Below are positions 26,617-37,724 of a DNA stretch of 64,000 bases, piece after piece. Both the position numbers and the translations under genes were made by a program. Under the pieces are notes generated by a model that worked only from the letters and a program-made list of their open reading frames with translations, ran no database searches and had not been told where the DNA came from. Source of the DNA: Amia ocellicauda (lineage: Eukaryota; Chordata; Actinopteri; Amiiformes; Amiidae); NCBI RefSeq assembly GCF_036373705.1, contig NW_027102717.1, positions 90,545-154,544 of the forward strand. Reading direction: 5' to 3'. Position 1 is the stretch's first letter; every line of letters starts with the position of its first letter.

Positions 26617-26957
26617 ATAATATATGGTTTGCTAAGTTGTAAATAATGGCTAAAATGCATTTACTGTGCATTCGGTTAATCATTAATTACTAGGTTTATG
26701 TTTATTTATTGCATGAATGTGGATCCTTCAAATGTTTAATAAATAATGACTAATATGTAAAGTTAAAAATTAATTACGAGTGTGTTTGTGCTTAACTAAT
26801 GCATACTTCTGGCCCCTTAAAATAAAGTGTTATCAGATCTCCTTTGAGATATGACTCCCTCCCCTTCAGGTTCTGCAACGTTGAATAAATAAACTTAGAT
26901 AGCCGCGACTGTTTCCCAAAAATGTATTGTTTCAAATATGCCGTTTAACAGCATTTG
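26617..26957. other. AT-rich spacer
   Basis: About 340 bp of AT-rich single-copy-looking DNA separates the array from the next elements. It has several stretches rich in TTAAT and ATTAAT. I see no gene or clear repeat. Confidence 0.6.
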
Positions 26958-28097
26958 TTAGGGGTGTAACGTTACGGTACACAAAACTGACAGTTCGGTA
27001 CGTACCTCGGTTTTGAAGTCTCGGTTCGTTATGGGTTCGGTACAGCGGGGGGGGGAACTAAACATTAATTCCTTTGTGCATGTTTCTAAGCTATGCAAAA
27101 GAGATTTCACTTGTTTCTCAGTCTGTCTGGTGATGCATAGCCCACATAGGGCACGTGCAACACATAACACAACATTTAGAAAGCGGGTGACACTTATTTT
27201 GTTACATATAAGAGCGACACTACTCCAGACACTCCCTTGCTCGTGATCTAAAGTTAGACAGAGATGCTGTGCTTGGCTGGGGTCACCTATCAGACAGGCC
27301 TCACACTTATCAACTAATTCACGGCCAATACAATGTTGTAACACTAGCGCAATAATGCCCTTTATGGTGTGTGTCATCACTAGTGTTACATGATCATCAT
27401 AGTTTTTACAATTATATCTCGGAACTTCCCTGTCTGAATCAAAACTCTTGTGGGTTCTAGCAAGGCAAGAACAGAAGCATGCAATGTTCAATCTTGTTCG
27501 GGGTCTTAAAGAGTTGACAGAGGAATCAATATCACTGGTGTCTGGTACTCCACTATTCTAATGAAGAGAAAAGAAAATAACACTTAAAACTGTAATGTGT
27601 GTCGGTCAGTAAAGAAGTACACAACTAAACACAGTTGTAGGACCTCTATATTTACCTCTCTTTCCATTGATGGTCCAACTCCATCATCAGTGTCTGAGGT
27701 TTTATCCTCCCTGCCATGTTCATGGTCCTTGTCATCATCTTCAGACTCATCACCAGTGTTGACACCTTCGTCTTCATCAGACATTGGGAGAGCATCCCTG
27801 GGGCTCAGAGGAGGAGCGCTGACACTATTCTTTTGATAAACATACAAAGAAGAAAACATGCATTTAAATTCACTTTGCATTGAAATTCATATATACACAC
27901 ATACGGCCTAACAGCATGTAAACACCGGCATACGTTTAAAATTAATAATAATATTCTAAACACGTTTTTAAAGTAAAATAAAGTGTTACCTCTTTTGGGT
28001 CCCTGTCTTCCGACCATCTTAATTTTGTGTTAGGTGCCCCCGCATCTTCATCAGCAGCGTGGTCGCTAGGGGGTGTCTTCTTAGCTGGTGTAGCCAT
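26958..28097 (-). other. Divergent minus-strand set of open segments, acidic then Cys-rich (possible virus-like element part)
   Basis: Reading leftward from an ATG at 28,097 there are three open segments bounded by splice-like signals. The first is a short basic N-terminal one (to about 27,990, followed by GTAACA). The second is strongly acidic, Asp/Glu/Ser-rich (about 27.83-27.66 kb). The third is long and Cys-rich (about 27.56-26.96 kb), preceded by a good pyrimidine tract and TTCATTAG. The last has a motif C-x2-C, then PSQ, then H-x-C-L, which looks zinc-binding. I have a weak memory of such motifs in unplaced fish ORFs near Polinton-like elements. The far end reads into a hAT-like terminus, so it is not the original end. 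It points away from the polymerase relic at 29.1-30.9 kb with a GC-rich gap between. The function is unknown and I do not assemble it. Confidence 0.45.
26960..27060 (+). mobile_element. hAT-like terminal sequence
   Basis: The segment starts AGGGGTGTAACGTTACGG and goes on with repeated GGTTCGGTAC-like words ending in a G run. This is the usual look of the ends of fish hAT (Charlie-like) elements. I did not find the opposite end, so it is a truncated copy or an end of an element whose limits are unclear. Confidence 0.5.
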
Positions 28098-29100
28098 AGT
28101 GCGCTATGGGGGTTTCCACCAGTTACCGCAGACCTGTTCTGTCCCGAACGGGTGACATGTTTTCTGTGTTTACCAGCATGCTCTTTATACTGTAAATGGT
28201 GGCCGGCGGCTCTACAGAGGAGGCGGGGTGTGGGCGGGGTTGGGGGCGTGTGTGGGGACACGTGGGTAAATGGGGGGCAGTGGCTATACAGAGGAGGAGG
28301 AGTGTGGACGGAGTTGGGTGCGTGTATGGGTGCCACGTGGGTACAGTCATTTGTACCCATTAGGCTCGTGTCCATAACAAATATGTGATAACAATTTATC
28401 TCTCCAAATGGTCACCTCACCCAGTGTGTACACGTTGTTTTGAACGTGAGACCATGACCATAGCATGCATAGATACAGATGTCTGTTGGAGATCAACTTT
28501 ATCGGAGTGAAATAGACACCCCAACATTCCGCCCCAACTGAATTCTGTAATGAGAACAACATTTTTGGCGGTTTCCTGGTATGTTATGTGGAATACAATT
28601 TTGTGTGATTCTTAGAAAAATTATGAAATACCATTTTGCCCCCCCATAAATAAGCCGCTCCAAGCAGTTAATTTTACACATCCAATATAATATATGAAGG
28701 GACACACTCTTCATAATGGCATCTGACTGGGGTCCATTTGATGATGATGGGGTCCGTTTAATGGCCAGTTTTATTCAGATTCCATGGTATGCCATAGAAC
28801 AAGTTGTTATATATTATAAATTAATTACATCTTCTAAAACATTATATTGTGTACATTTATGGGACCAATGTTTGTTTTTTGAATTGACAGTTGTTTAACC
28901 CACATAACTAAGCACTCCCCCACCCACCCCAAGTCACAGAGCAAACTTTGAATGGAGGTGTGTAACATTCACCGTTTTTACCAATGTTATTAATAATAAT
29001 AATAATAATAATATTATTATATTTTGTATTTGTTCGAAATGTAGTGAAAAGTCACTGTATAAAGTGTAATTGACATGTTTGTTTTATTATAGCTAAAAAT
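28098..29100. other. Spacer between divergent segments
   Basis: The spacer includes a GC-rich, G-biased stretch (about 28,200-28,340), then ordinary AT-rich DNA and an (AAT)n/(ATT)n palindromic microsatellite at about 28,988-29,021. A 60-codon open frame starting MASDWGPFDDDG (28,716-28,898) has no recognisable match. The GC-rich part could hold a bidirectional promoter for the flanking open segments, which is inference only. Confidence 0.4.
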
Positions 29101-30890
29101 GCGGCACAGCCTGCATTGCCCTGCTTGAGAGGCGTGTCAAGTGGAAAACAGCTGAAGAGATCCGATCGTGCTGATAAAGGGAGGTCCGTTCTACAGCGGG
29201 GGAGACAGCCACCAGTCACACAAAGGGGAAACACAGCGCCCAGAAAAGCCCTGAGTAAGACAAACCGGGTGGCACACGACACCACCGATGTGGGGGTGCA
29301 ATGTGTGAAAGTGAACCGACCGAGCTCCGCTACTGTAAAAAGAGGTAAACGGGGTAAAAGCACGGTTAAAGCCACCACTAGTGGGGATACTGAGATGAAA
29401 TGTGATCAATCACCCTGTGTTGACATACAGACCCCTGGTGATTGTAGGGCCCTGGTGTTTAGCAAGCAAGCAAGTCAGCTTGTGGAGGCGTTAAACACCG
29501 CTCAGTGCAAAATACATGTTTTGACAAATTTGTTAAAACAAATAGGGAATTGCCCCGTTTCTGATGAGAGTTTGATGAATCTGTAATTAACACTGTGAAT
29601 CAATCAGTCTCTGCACGATCGAGAAGGGTTGTTACAAAAAACAACCAATTCTGAAAACAACAATTGACAAACAATGAAAAAGGAGAAGCACAAAAACTGT
29701 CAGTCTGCTTGTGTAATTAGGGGGGTAATGAGAAATAAAATTAATGCTGCGAAAAGAATGCTGCGTAGGCTTAAATTTAGAACAAATGTGTCACAATTAG
29801 CACGGTCACAGACACTGTTGCACACTCTCCAGACGGGAGGCCATCCGGTAAACTTGGAAATTCAGGAATATATAGATCAGGATGTATCTAAGGAACTAGC
29901 ATCGGTAGCTAATAACAATGATAATCAGATTGGGGGTGGTGATGCTGCAATGTTAGAGATGAATAATGAAAATGATGAACAAATGGCTGAGGGTGGCGTT
30001 GGCGGGGACCCTCCTCGGGGGTTTTTGGAGATTATTCGTCGCTATGACCGAGAAATTAATAGGTTTCGGGATATGGAGTTTTATGAAGAATTCAGGTTTG
30101 TGAACCTGGATCTGGTACAATCTTATATGAATGCTGTCCGTATTGTGCATGGAGCTGTGCAAGGATTGCTAAATGAAATATCACACAATGTGGGTCCTAA
30201 TGATTTTGTACAGCTGAGACCGAGCTCGGGGTCATTAAATAATCCTTTCTAATCGAGGAGGCGAAATGTGGGGGAGCTGGACGCTGCAGATTTCTTAGAG
30301 AGCATAGCTAATTTACTACAAAGTCACACCGAAATTCTAACACATGGGAGTTTGCGAATAACGGTCACTGTGATTAGAAATATGCAAGGTGGTGGTGGTG
30401 CGCGGAGGCGCTTAAAAGGTATTTTATTTAGTAAAATAATAGACATAAACCAAGGTAACAATTTATGTTTTGCTGCCAGTGTGTACCGCCTGTGGAAGGG
30501 TAAAGAATGCACAGATTCCGAAATGTTAGATGGTGCCAAACGAATGCATAGCCAGCTAGGGTTTTCAATTCAGAAAAAAAAATGTTTATCAGATATTCTG
30601 GCATTTGAAAGACTATTGGGGGTCATTATCAAAGTATTGTACCATGAAAACGGATGGGAATATTTTACTACGGGGCCTACACCTATAAATTCTAAGTATC
30701 CGTTGCTCTTATCCTGTATCAAGTGTTGCTCATTGCTTCGCTGTCCTCGTCCTGTACCCTCAGTGTTTTCAGAGCCCGTTCTTGATCTTGTAGAAATATA
30801 TTGCAGAAGAGCAGAACTACAATCACACTTTTTCAATGCTATTGCTGTTTTCTACCTCCCTGGTGAGGTACCAATGCGGGAAGTTTGAGA
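29100..30890 (+). mobile_element. Polinton/adintovirus-like relic: polymerase N-terminal region
   Basis: Successive plus-strand open segments are present. The first (about 29.1-29.6 kb) is basic and not recognised. The next (29.7-30.25 kb) has a basic start, an acidic Asn/Glu-rich middle and an end containing DFVQLRP. The last (30.27-30.9 kb) contains NITVTVIRN-like text (as read: RITVTVIRN), then GNNLCFAAS and later KYPLLLSCIKCC. This order (a DxFVxLxF-like strand, a Val-rich strand before a basic linker, an NxxCFA motif and a YxLLL strand) is what I know from the N-terminal part of Polinton-type family B DNA polymerase proteins in animal genomes. No exonuclease or polymerase motifs, integrase or capsid genes follow, so it is a fragment. 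It appears broken, with at least one break. Treat as a fossil. Confidence 0.55.
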
Positions 30891-31240
30891 GAGTATTTCT
30901 AAAATGTGTATGATCCAATACACACAGTTATTTAAAAAGCTGACGTCTTGTACATGCTCACCAGAACCAAGCCTAATTAAATAACACATTTAATATAAAA
31001 TAAGTACATGTGCAGTAGCCACTTGGACAATTACAGATCCCCAGGTCAAAACAAAACAGAAAGACATGGAAGATCGTTTTTTCAAATCACACCTGTGGCC
31101 CCCCTAACTGTAATTTGGTATTAGTGGGTCAAAGGATTTATTTAGTTCAAGTCATAATAAGATCATATTTTGAAAGGAAACACTACAGGATGTAATATTT
31201 AAAATGACTGTGAGTACCTTTCATTAACATTGTTTTAAAG
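30891..31240. other. Unassigned spacer
   Basis: No gene or clear repeat is seen. A short word CTGTGGCCCCCCTAACT near 31,093-31,109 recurs near 41,705, which suggests a shared low-copy repeat. Confidence 0.4.
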
Positions 31241-31339
31241 GCTGGGACCAATATGGTGGAATATCTCCAACACACGGACATTGAGAGACTCGACCCCTTT
31301 GTGCTGCTGCTCAGAGACCAACTCTCAGTTGTCTCTGAG
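31241..31339 (+). pseudogene. Exon-like fragment of unknown host gene
   Basis: After TGTTTTAAAG the sequence reads as 33 codons of protein-like composition, starting AGTNMVEYLQHTDIERL and continuing DPFVLLLRDQLSVVSE, before TAG. A GT follows within the last codon. The regular charge/Leu pattern is unlike the surrounding DNA and resembles a helical host exon. I cannot name the protein. It may be chance. Confidence 0.3.
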
Positions 31340-31549
31340 TAGGCTATGGATCAACTTCCTTTCCTAATATGAAGGAGACAATGGATACAAAACTACAAAA
31401 CCTATAGGCAACTATGAAAAACAGGTGATTATTGTTATTCTTCTCATTATAAACTACTTAATACATCTCTCCCATAAAGTACAACAGGATAGTGGTGACG
31501 TCATTCAGGATTGGATTGCCATTGGTCAAAAGCCCTCTGAGAGAAATTG

Positions 31550-31755
31550 TGTGGCGACACTCCACACTCTTAGAAGAAATTGTTCTGCACAGAACCATAA
31601 AGGGTTCCTCGAGTAATCGCTCTGGTGGATCCCTTTATGGCTCTATGTAGAACCCCTTCAAAGGGGTTACATGAAGAACCCCCAAACATAGCGTTCTATA
31701 CAGAATCATTCGTTTTAAAATGTTATATATAGAACCCATTCAAAAGGGGGACACG
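31550..31755. repeat. Degenerate MITE with AGAACCC sub-repeats
   Basis: Several copies of the word AGAACCC and its complement GGGTTCT/GGGTTAC occur around a start ACACTCTTAGAAG. This is the pattern of a common fish MITE with ends built from AGAACCC words. The ends are worn and the target duplication is not visible. Confidence 0.5.
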
Positions 31756-33020
31756 TGCTATACCTGAATTTGTTTTCCAAATACAATCTTTAAAAAATGT
31801 ATGAGTTCATATATACAAACACACATACACAACGTAGAAATCACACTACTAGTGAAGTAACTTCATTTACATTATATGCCACAACTCCTCAATTTGGAAA
31901 GCAAAAACAAGACATCTGATGTAAAAGTGTAAACTAATTACGAACAGCACTTTTGATTTTTATCTTCAATTCAGGGGCTACTTATTCGCACAGTAAACTG
32001 TATTCTCTCTTCAGAGTGACTGGAATGTTTTTACCTACATTCAACTTAAATATGAAAGTTTCCAAAAACGGCATAGTTTTCTTTAAGGCTATTCAATGCC
32101 AAACACAAAATTCTCTCTGCTTTCAGTGCTTGTCCTTCAGCATAATTACACAGGTTCATGATGTTCTCATTTCAATACATTGTTTTCTTATTTAAACTAT
32201 TTGACTTTGAGCTTACATTGAGAATAAAATCACTTTTGCAAGTAAAACCTGGCCAAGAAAGGAAGCAGCACTACAATAAAACAATACACAGAATACAAAG
32301 CAGTTCCTTCAAAAGTGAAAGTGATAAAGAGTGATGTCTATCAGTAAATGACGTTGAGATCTATTGCATAATCTACAACACCTTATACATCAAACCCAAT
32401 TTACTAATATTATTGTTATGCATTCATTTGTCACATCTGCCTTTGTTGGTAAGGATAACAGTACAGGATCATCAATATGTACTGTAACGAAACCTGTCCT
32501 AGTAAGGTCGTGTCCTAACTGGATTTGACAGAGGAGCGTGTAGCTGCCACCACCTTTGGTTTACCGGACGGTCCGGTCGAATAACCCTGGAAGCTAAAAT
32601 TAGTGATGTAAAGGGAGAGTGAAAAGCCAAGAGGAAGTATATAACCAAGTCTTTTTAATAACCAATTTAATACGCTGGGTACACAATGTGCAATTTAGGC
32701 AAATAGAATAACAATCACAGTATCACTAAACAATCCATAAAAAGTCAATATCCATTAAACAGTTAAGTTAATTTCTCCCTCAAATACATACGACCAATTA
32801 TTATAATAAAACCGCAATTGACCTTCATTAAAGAAATACTAAAAAAAAACATACAATAAACACCAATGTAAGTGAAAAGAAACCACAATATAAACATCAG
32901 ATAAACCATACAATAAACACACCAATATAAGTTACCACAATTACAACAGCAATTTCAACTAAAAAAGAACACAATACAAACTCTTCAATGTAAAGCCAAA
33001 ATTCACAACAATCCAAAAAA
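31756..33020. other. AT-rich region with no gene seen
   Basis: I see no host exon. A GC-richer patch near 32,482-32,600 starts TGTAACGAAACC and could be the edge of an LTR-type element, but its partner is not visible. Confidence 0.4.
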
Positions 33021-33257
33021 AAAAAAAGACAGAATAAAAGTATGAATGTTGTGTTTATGTGCTGCGTATGATGACATTGTCCCGGTGCTCCCGTTTGGTG
33101 CAGCACACACACCTCAACACAACATTCAGTCAGTGCGAGTGGTGCGGCCGAGCAGTGTGGCGAAAAAAAAATACGATCTTCCAACAGCAATTTCAACTAA
33201 AAAAAAAACACAATACAAACTCTTCAATGTAAAGCCAAAATTCACAACAAGCCAAAA
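32944..33257. repeat. Direct duplication of about 75 bp, spaced 238 bp
   Basis: The block beginning CAACAGCAATTTCAACTAAA and running to the poly-A stretch occurs at 32,944-33,020 and again at 33,182-33,257 with only a few changes. The second copy is inside the left inverted arm (33,026-33,568), so the arm's edge has been locally duplicated. Confidence 0.85.
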
Positions 33258-33568
33258 AAAAACAAAAAAAAAACGGGTTAATTGCTGTTTTAGATCAATT
33301 GATTGGAATATAGCTAATAGGATCAGCAAAATCCAATCAATCAATCACTCACTTGGCCCTGTTACACAGACTGATTAATAGCAGTATGTTTAAGTCTAAC
33401 CATAAATTCATAAATTAAAGCAAAGAAACTGTTACTATGGGCAAGGACTTGTATAAAACCAAGTTTAAACAATGAAAACATGTAATCAAATACACATAAT
33501 CCCACAAACAAACACATATAGATTTAAAATAGAGTCAGAGAGCTCCCGTCAACTGAACAGCTCCCCAG
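33026..33568 (+). mobile_element. Left inverted arm, LTR-like fossil (partial)
   Basis: This segment is the reverse complement of 40,240-40,782 with few differences. The match starts at AAGACAGA and ends at CTCCCCAG. It corresponds to part of the LTR-like segment on the right, in the opposite orientation. The outer portion starting TGTCACGG is missing here. Confidence 0.6.
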
Positions 33569-36420
33569 TGGCTCCAGAGGTTCAGCTCCAGGCTGGATCT
33601 AAACATTTAACTGTATATAGAGTGCATATAGAGTGCATAAGGCATCACAAATTATAAATAAATTATATATTCTATTATGAGAATAATGTTAAAGTAATAC
33701 ACAATATACACTAAATAATAAAAATAAAGTAATAATAAAGTAAATAAATAGTAATGGTGTCGTCTAAGACCCAGAAGGACAAGGATTTGTTTGTTAAAAA
33801 TCATATTATGGACAAATTCTATAAAGTCAAATTAAAGGGAAATGAAAGGCTGAAATCCACAGGAGCAGCACTCTGGTGCAGCCCTGACAGCCTGATGTAA
33901 AATCCAGGCAGGAGAATGTAAACAGAATAGTTATATATTATAGTCTTATTTTCAGAAAATGTTTGGGGCCAGCATAAAATACCTGAAATAAATGTTAAAA
34001 TTAGACCTTGGATTTAAGATGAGTGAAATAGTCAAAGGGTACGAATTTGAAGGATACTATAGAAATATAAAATGACAAGCATTGAATAAGTGAGCTAAAT
34101 TAACATTGAACCATTTAAAGGAGAAAATAAAAATAAAATACTATTTTACAAACCAGAACTACAAAATAAAATGTTGAAAATTGAATTTGAGCTAATTTCT
34201 GAAATGGGAATCTGAGGAAACAGTAAAATATGGTGAAGATATGAATACATAGATGTAGAACCGTCTCGGAAATAAGTGGAGAAATCGTGGAGATAAAGCA
34301 AATAGAACTTTAATCAAGCCGCTCGGAAGCCCCACGTCAGGCATAATTCCTTCAGTGAGAACTTAATGTTTACCAACATGAGTGCAGCTTTATAGGAAAA
34401 TGACGTAACATCTTATGGCCGTTCATCCAATCAGAAGATACAGGTCCGGGTCCGTTTTATGATCTGTCCTCCCGTGAAGAGGTGATGGATCCAAAGCAGA
34501 TGTCCGTCTTTGATGTGCACTAGGAAGATGCGATCCCACGGTCGTCATTTACCTAGTGTCAATCGCTCGTTAACAGAAACAATTCCTGCCTATCTGGAGA
34601 AATGATTAAGTCATAAACAAATTCTCAGCAGACATCTGTAGGCTATTTCGGCACTGGGTGATCTTTCATTTCTGACAGGAGTTTCTAACAAATCAACCTT
34701 GTTGACCCTTTACTTGTCCTGCTAAATCGAATCTGCTCAGTCTGTATACAAAACTACTTCTAATGCTAGTATTAATATAAAACATTATATAATTATCACA
34801 AAACACTTTCTTCAACTTCCTATACAGAGTCTTCAATAGATAACCAGATACTCCAGGAAATTAAAGGGTCATTTGGTAGCTGTGAGTTCCACAATGAAGA
34901 GTTTTTGAAATTCCCAGATATAAGATCCCTAAATACAGTGTGTAGGTAAGAAATTAACTATTGATCAGTTCAATCTGGTTTCGGGAACAGTTCTTCTGAA
35001 CATGTACCGGTGTAGATTGGACTTCAATAGGAGGAAGTTGACACAATAAGGACATATGAGCCGCGCAGGTGGACAGTCTTAGTGCTCACGCAAACTCTTC
35101 ATTGGGGAAATCATTGACTGGACACATTTTTTGAAACTTTGTTTTCCTGAGGTACCTGGGAATCATTATTGAAATCAATTAAAAGGCTTATTTTCTAAAA
35201 GATATTTTGTTAAGTAAATATTTTAGTTAAAATAATGGAGTGAAATGTGTGTATAAATAGTAATAATACATGTCAATAAATATAACTTGAATTTTCTTGT
35301 AAGAAATTAGGAAAAGGAGAAAGAACAGCTGTTAGGATACAGAGCAATTTAGTGGGTCTGAGCGATGTTGAGGAAGGTTTGAGGAAGTTGACGAGGGGTT
35401 TAAGAGTTAATAAGGCTTGGGAAGCTGGAAAAAGGGAGTTTGATATGTGTGAAAGACATGTGCTGCCACTTTCAGCATGAGAGTTGTGATGGTGGTTGAA
35501 TGGAATATGAGGGAAAATAAGGAAGCTACTGAAGGTATAACTTAATGTAAAATAAATAAATCATTGAATGAGATATAGTTTAAAGTCTAAAGTCATGAAA
35601 TTGTATGGAAATAGTCCTTTCACTAACAGAAATACCCTATCAATTAGGAAGGGATTCACCCCCCAGGAAGGAGGGGGGGGTCAGTGAAAGTGTCTGTGAG
35701 CTCAGCTGGGAAATTGAGAATAGTTACATTACTAATGCTAATAATATTGATGTTGATAGTCTTTGGCAAGATGGGCAAGATGGGCACTGCCTGTGGTATC
35801 TGTTCCAACAGAGCTCTCGATTGCTTAATTGAACCTTAATCAGAGCATTTTCATTATTTTTAACTGTAGAGGGTTTAAGTTAAGCATAGAATTGTATGAA
35901 TAACATATTAAAGAACCAACTCTTTTTTACACAATTTGAAAAGTACAATCTAAGCCGGTTGTTCATTCAATGGAGTCATTAAGTGTCCGGTTGAACAGAA
36001 AGCAGCAGGTCGGGGCCTAACCGATGAGCCGCTGCCCTCTGCTCAAACCTGCAGCTCGCCAGGCAGGCGAGTAGATTCAACACAATTCATATTAAAGATG
36101 CGACTCGGGTCCGAGACCGGCAGCAGCCAATGAGAGTCGAGCACATCCACGAAAACAAGTTACATTATTTTGAGTTTTTGATTTTGATTTTCATAAGTAT
36201 TGATTCAAATACCTCAAATAACAATAGTTGTTTTGGGGCATCATGATGCAAAAGACCTAAATTCCGTGAAATCCTGCCTGTCATTAAATGTGAGCAGCCC
36301 ACCATTTTAAATATCGTCTGGGATTTAAAGAATCGCGTTAGCGTGGGTCTAGCTTTAATTTCAACACTTGTCAAGACACTTTTGGACTTTTGCACTTTTT
36401 TTACACGACATGTAATGAAA
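33569..36420. other. Interior of the inverted pair, left part
   Basis: This is AT-rich DNA without a recognised gene. It holds a possible LTR-like end on the minus strand near 34,255-34,420 (TATA-like CTATAAAGC, then a GATTAAAG word, ending GGTTCTACA). The 75-codon open frame at 35,605-35,832 has no recognisable features. Confidence 0.4.
34255..34420 (-). mobile_element. Possible LTR-like end (uncertain fossil)
   Basis: On the minus strand a TATA-like CTATAAAGC (about 34,389-34,397) is followed about 100 bp on by GCTTGATTAAAGTTC and then a terminus GGTTCTACA. This fits the R-U5 part of an LTR. No upstream start or duplication was found. Confidence 0.28.
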
Positions 36421-36421
36421 G

Positions 36422-36519
36422 CTTTTACTTTGCAGAACAATCTGAAGCAGAGTGACCATGATTTCACTTCGCTGTAAAATCATGGTTGCTCTGCGTCAGA
36501 TTGTTGTACAGAGTAAAAG
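36422..36519 (-). ncRNA. Near-perfect 46-position hairpin downstream of tRNA-like gene
   Basis: The 98 bases form a stem of 46 aligned positions with only about four mismatches and no bulge, closed by a 6-base loop at 36,468-36,473. Ends pair from CTTTTACTTTG to its complement at 36,509-36,519. This is longer and cleaner than a chance fold. It could be a miRNA-like or other Dicer substrate, or the centre of a small foldback element. It lies 27 nt beyond the 3' end of the tRNA-like gene on the minus strand, an arrangement repeated at 39,322-39,490. I do not recognise it as a known miRNA. Confidence 0.5.
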
Positions 36520-36546
36520 TGTGGAAGTGGAAACAGTGTAGCTCAT

Positions 36547-36618
36547 TGCCAGAGCCAGGGATCGGACCTGGGGCTTCATACCTTCAGTCTGACGCGCTCC
36601 CGACTGAGCTACTCGGGC
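36547..36618 (-). tRNA. tRNA-Phe(GAA)-like gene, imperfect
   Basis: The minus strand folds as a 72-nt tRNA: A box in TAGCTCAGTCGGGAGCGC, anticodon GAA in CTGAAGG, B box GGTCCGATCCC, and acceptor strands GCCCGAG/CTCTGGC with one mismatch. There are further mismatches in the D stem and anticodon stem, so it may be a tRNA-derived gene or pseudogene rather than a working tRNA-Phe. Its 5' flank (36,627-36,690) matches the 5' flank of the tRNA-like gene at 39,322. Confidence 0.6.
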
Positions 36619-36689
36619 AACTCCGGAAAGACCCGGAAGAGCGCTATTAAGTGTGCGCTGTTTCTGCTGTCACTCATCTCCTGCAACAG

Positions 36690-37200
36690 GCCCGTAGCCA
36701 GCCTAGTGGAAGGGGGGTTCTTTTTTTCAAAAAGTGGACCTTTTTGCAGTTTTTCCCCTCATTTTGTATTCAATTATGAGGTTTAAATACTTCATTTTGG
36801 TTACTTTTTATGCACTAATTTGTGCTGATTAGCTTGTCTGCTGGTATCTTAACGAGGACGCTTTTTGATGCACCGAAAATATTTACTACAATGCTGTCAA
36901 ATTGCTTACCAAGATCATGTACCACCTTTTTCAGTCCAAACACACGCATGCACGCACACAGACACACAGACACATGCACACACACACACACACACACACA
37001 CGTGAATGGAGCACCGACACATCACACATATTCAGGGTAAAAATCTTCTGAATCGGTCACTGTAGCTAGCTAGTCCCACTGGATGGATAATGGTCAGAAT
37101 TTACTGTGTTCTTCCTTGACCCATGCTACACCCCTCCACTGAGTTTTGTGAAAATCGGTCTTGTAGTTTTTGTGTAATCCTGACAGACACAGACACACAC
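36690..37200. mobile_element. Worn DNA-transposon-like repeat with (CA)n
   Basis: The segment opens with GGCCCGTAGCCAGCC and a G run, which I associate with ends of fish DNA transposons. It contains a (CA)n tract at about 36,975-37,001 and ends with GTGAAAATCGGTCTTGTAG followed by GACAGACACAGACA words, a tail type common in fish repeats. Family assignment is uncertain. Confidence 0.35.
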
Positions 37201-37724
37201 GAGTAAAAACATTAGCTACCTTCTGCGTGGAGTTGACGACTGTTTGCTAGCACGTAGTTAGCGTTATCTATCTCAACTGTTAGATTAGGTAGTACATATA
37301 ACAACCTTACCCTGTTTGGCAGTGTTTTTGAACATATGTTCAATATTCTGCGACAATGACGCTGCTGCCTGCTTTCTCTCCCGTCTCTCCTGCTCTTTTC
37401 ACCCCATACTCACTATCCAGCTGGATGTCGTTTGCATAACGTCAGTTGCTGCGCACAGGGCCAATTTGGTGCCCTAGGCAAGATTTTAAGTGGTGCCCCC
37501 TGCATCGCAGGGTCATTGTGTTCATACACTCACAGACTGCATAGCTTTATGTCTTTGAGATCTTCTTTATTTTAGAAACAAAACCCCCACACAAACAGTA
37601 TAAAAACATAATTTAAAGAAACAAGTGACATAAAATGAATTATAAATACAGTATTAAAAAAGTATTGCACGAAAAAACGATATTACAGACACCTTAGTGC
37701 AATATGCATAATGTAGCAATGTTC

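Noticed and set aside
28019-28388. Overlapping Pro/His-rich and Gly/Val-rich open frames
   Set aside because: Both are products of a G-biased low-complexity stretch read in two directions. No conserved motif is seen.
33046-33378. 110-codon open frame that also occurs at 40.5-40.7 kb
   Set aside because: It lies in the inverted LTR-like arms, contains A-run-derived Lys tracts, and changes frame between copies. It is a repeat, not a gene.
35605-35832. 75-codon open frame
   Set aside because: No recognisable motif, no splice context, and AT-rich surroundings. It is within chance expectation.
36815-37040. Cys/Val- and Thr/His-repeat open frames
   Set aside because: They are translations of the (CA)n microsatellite.
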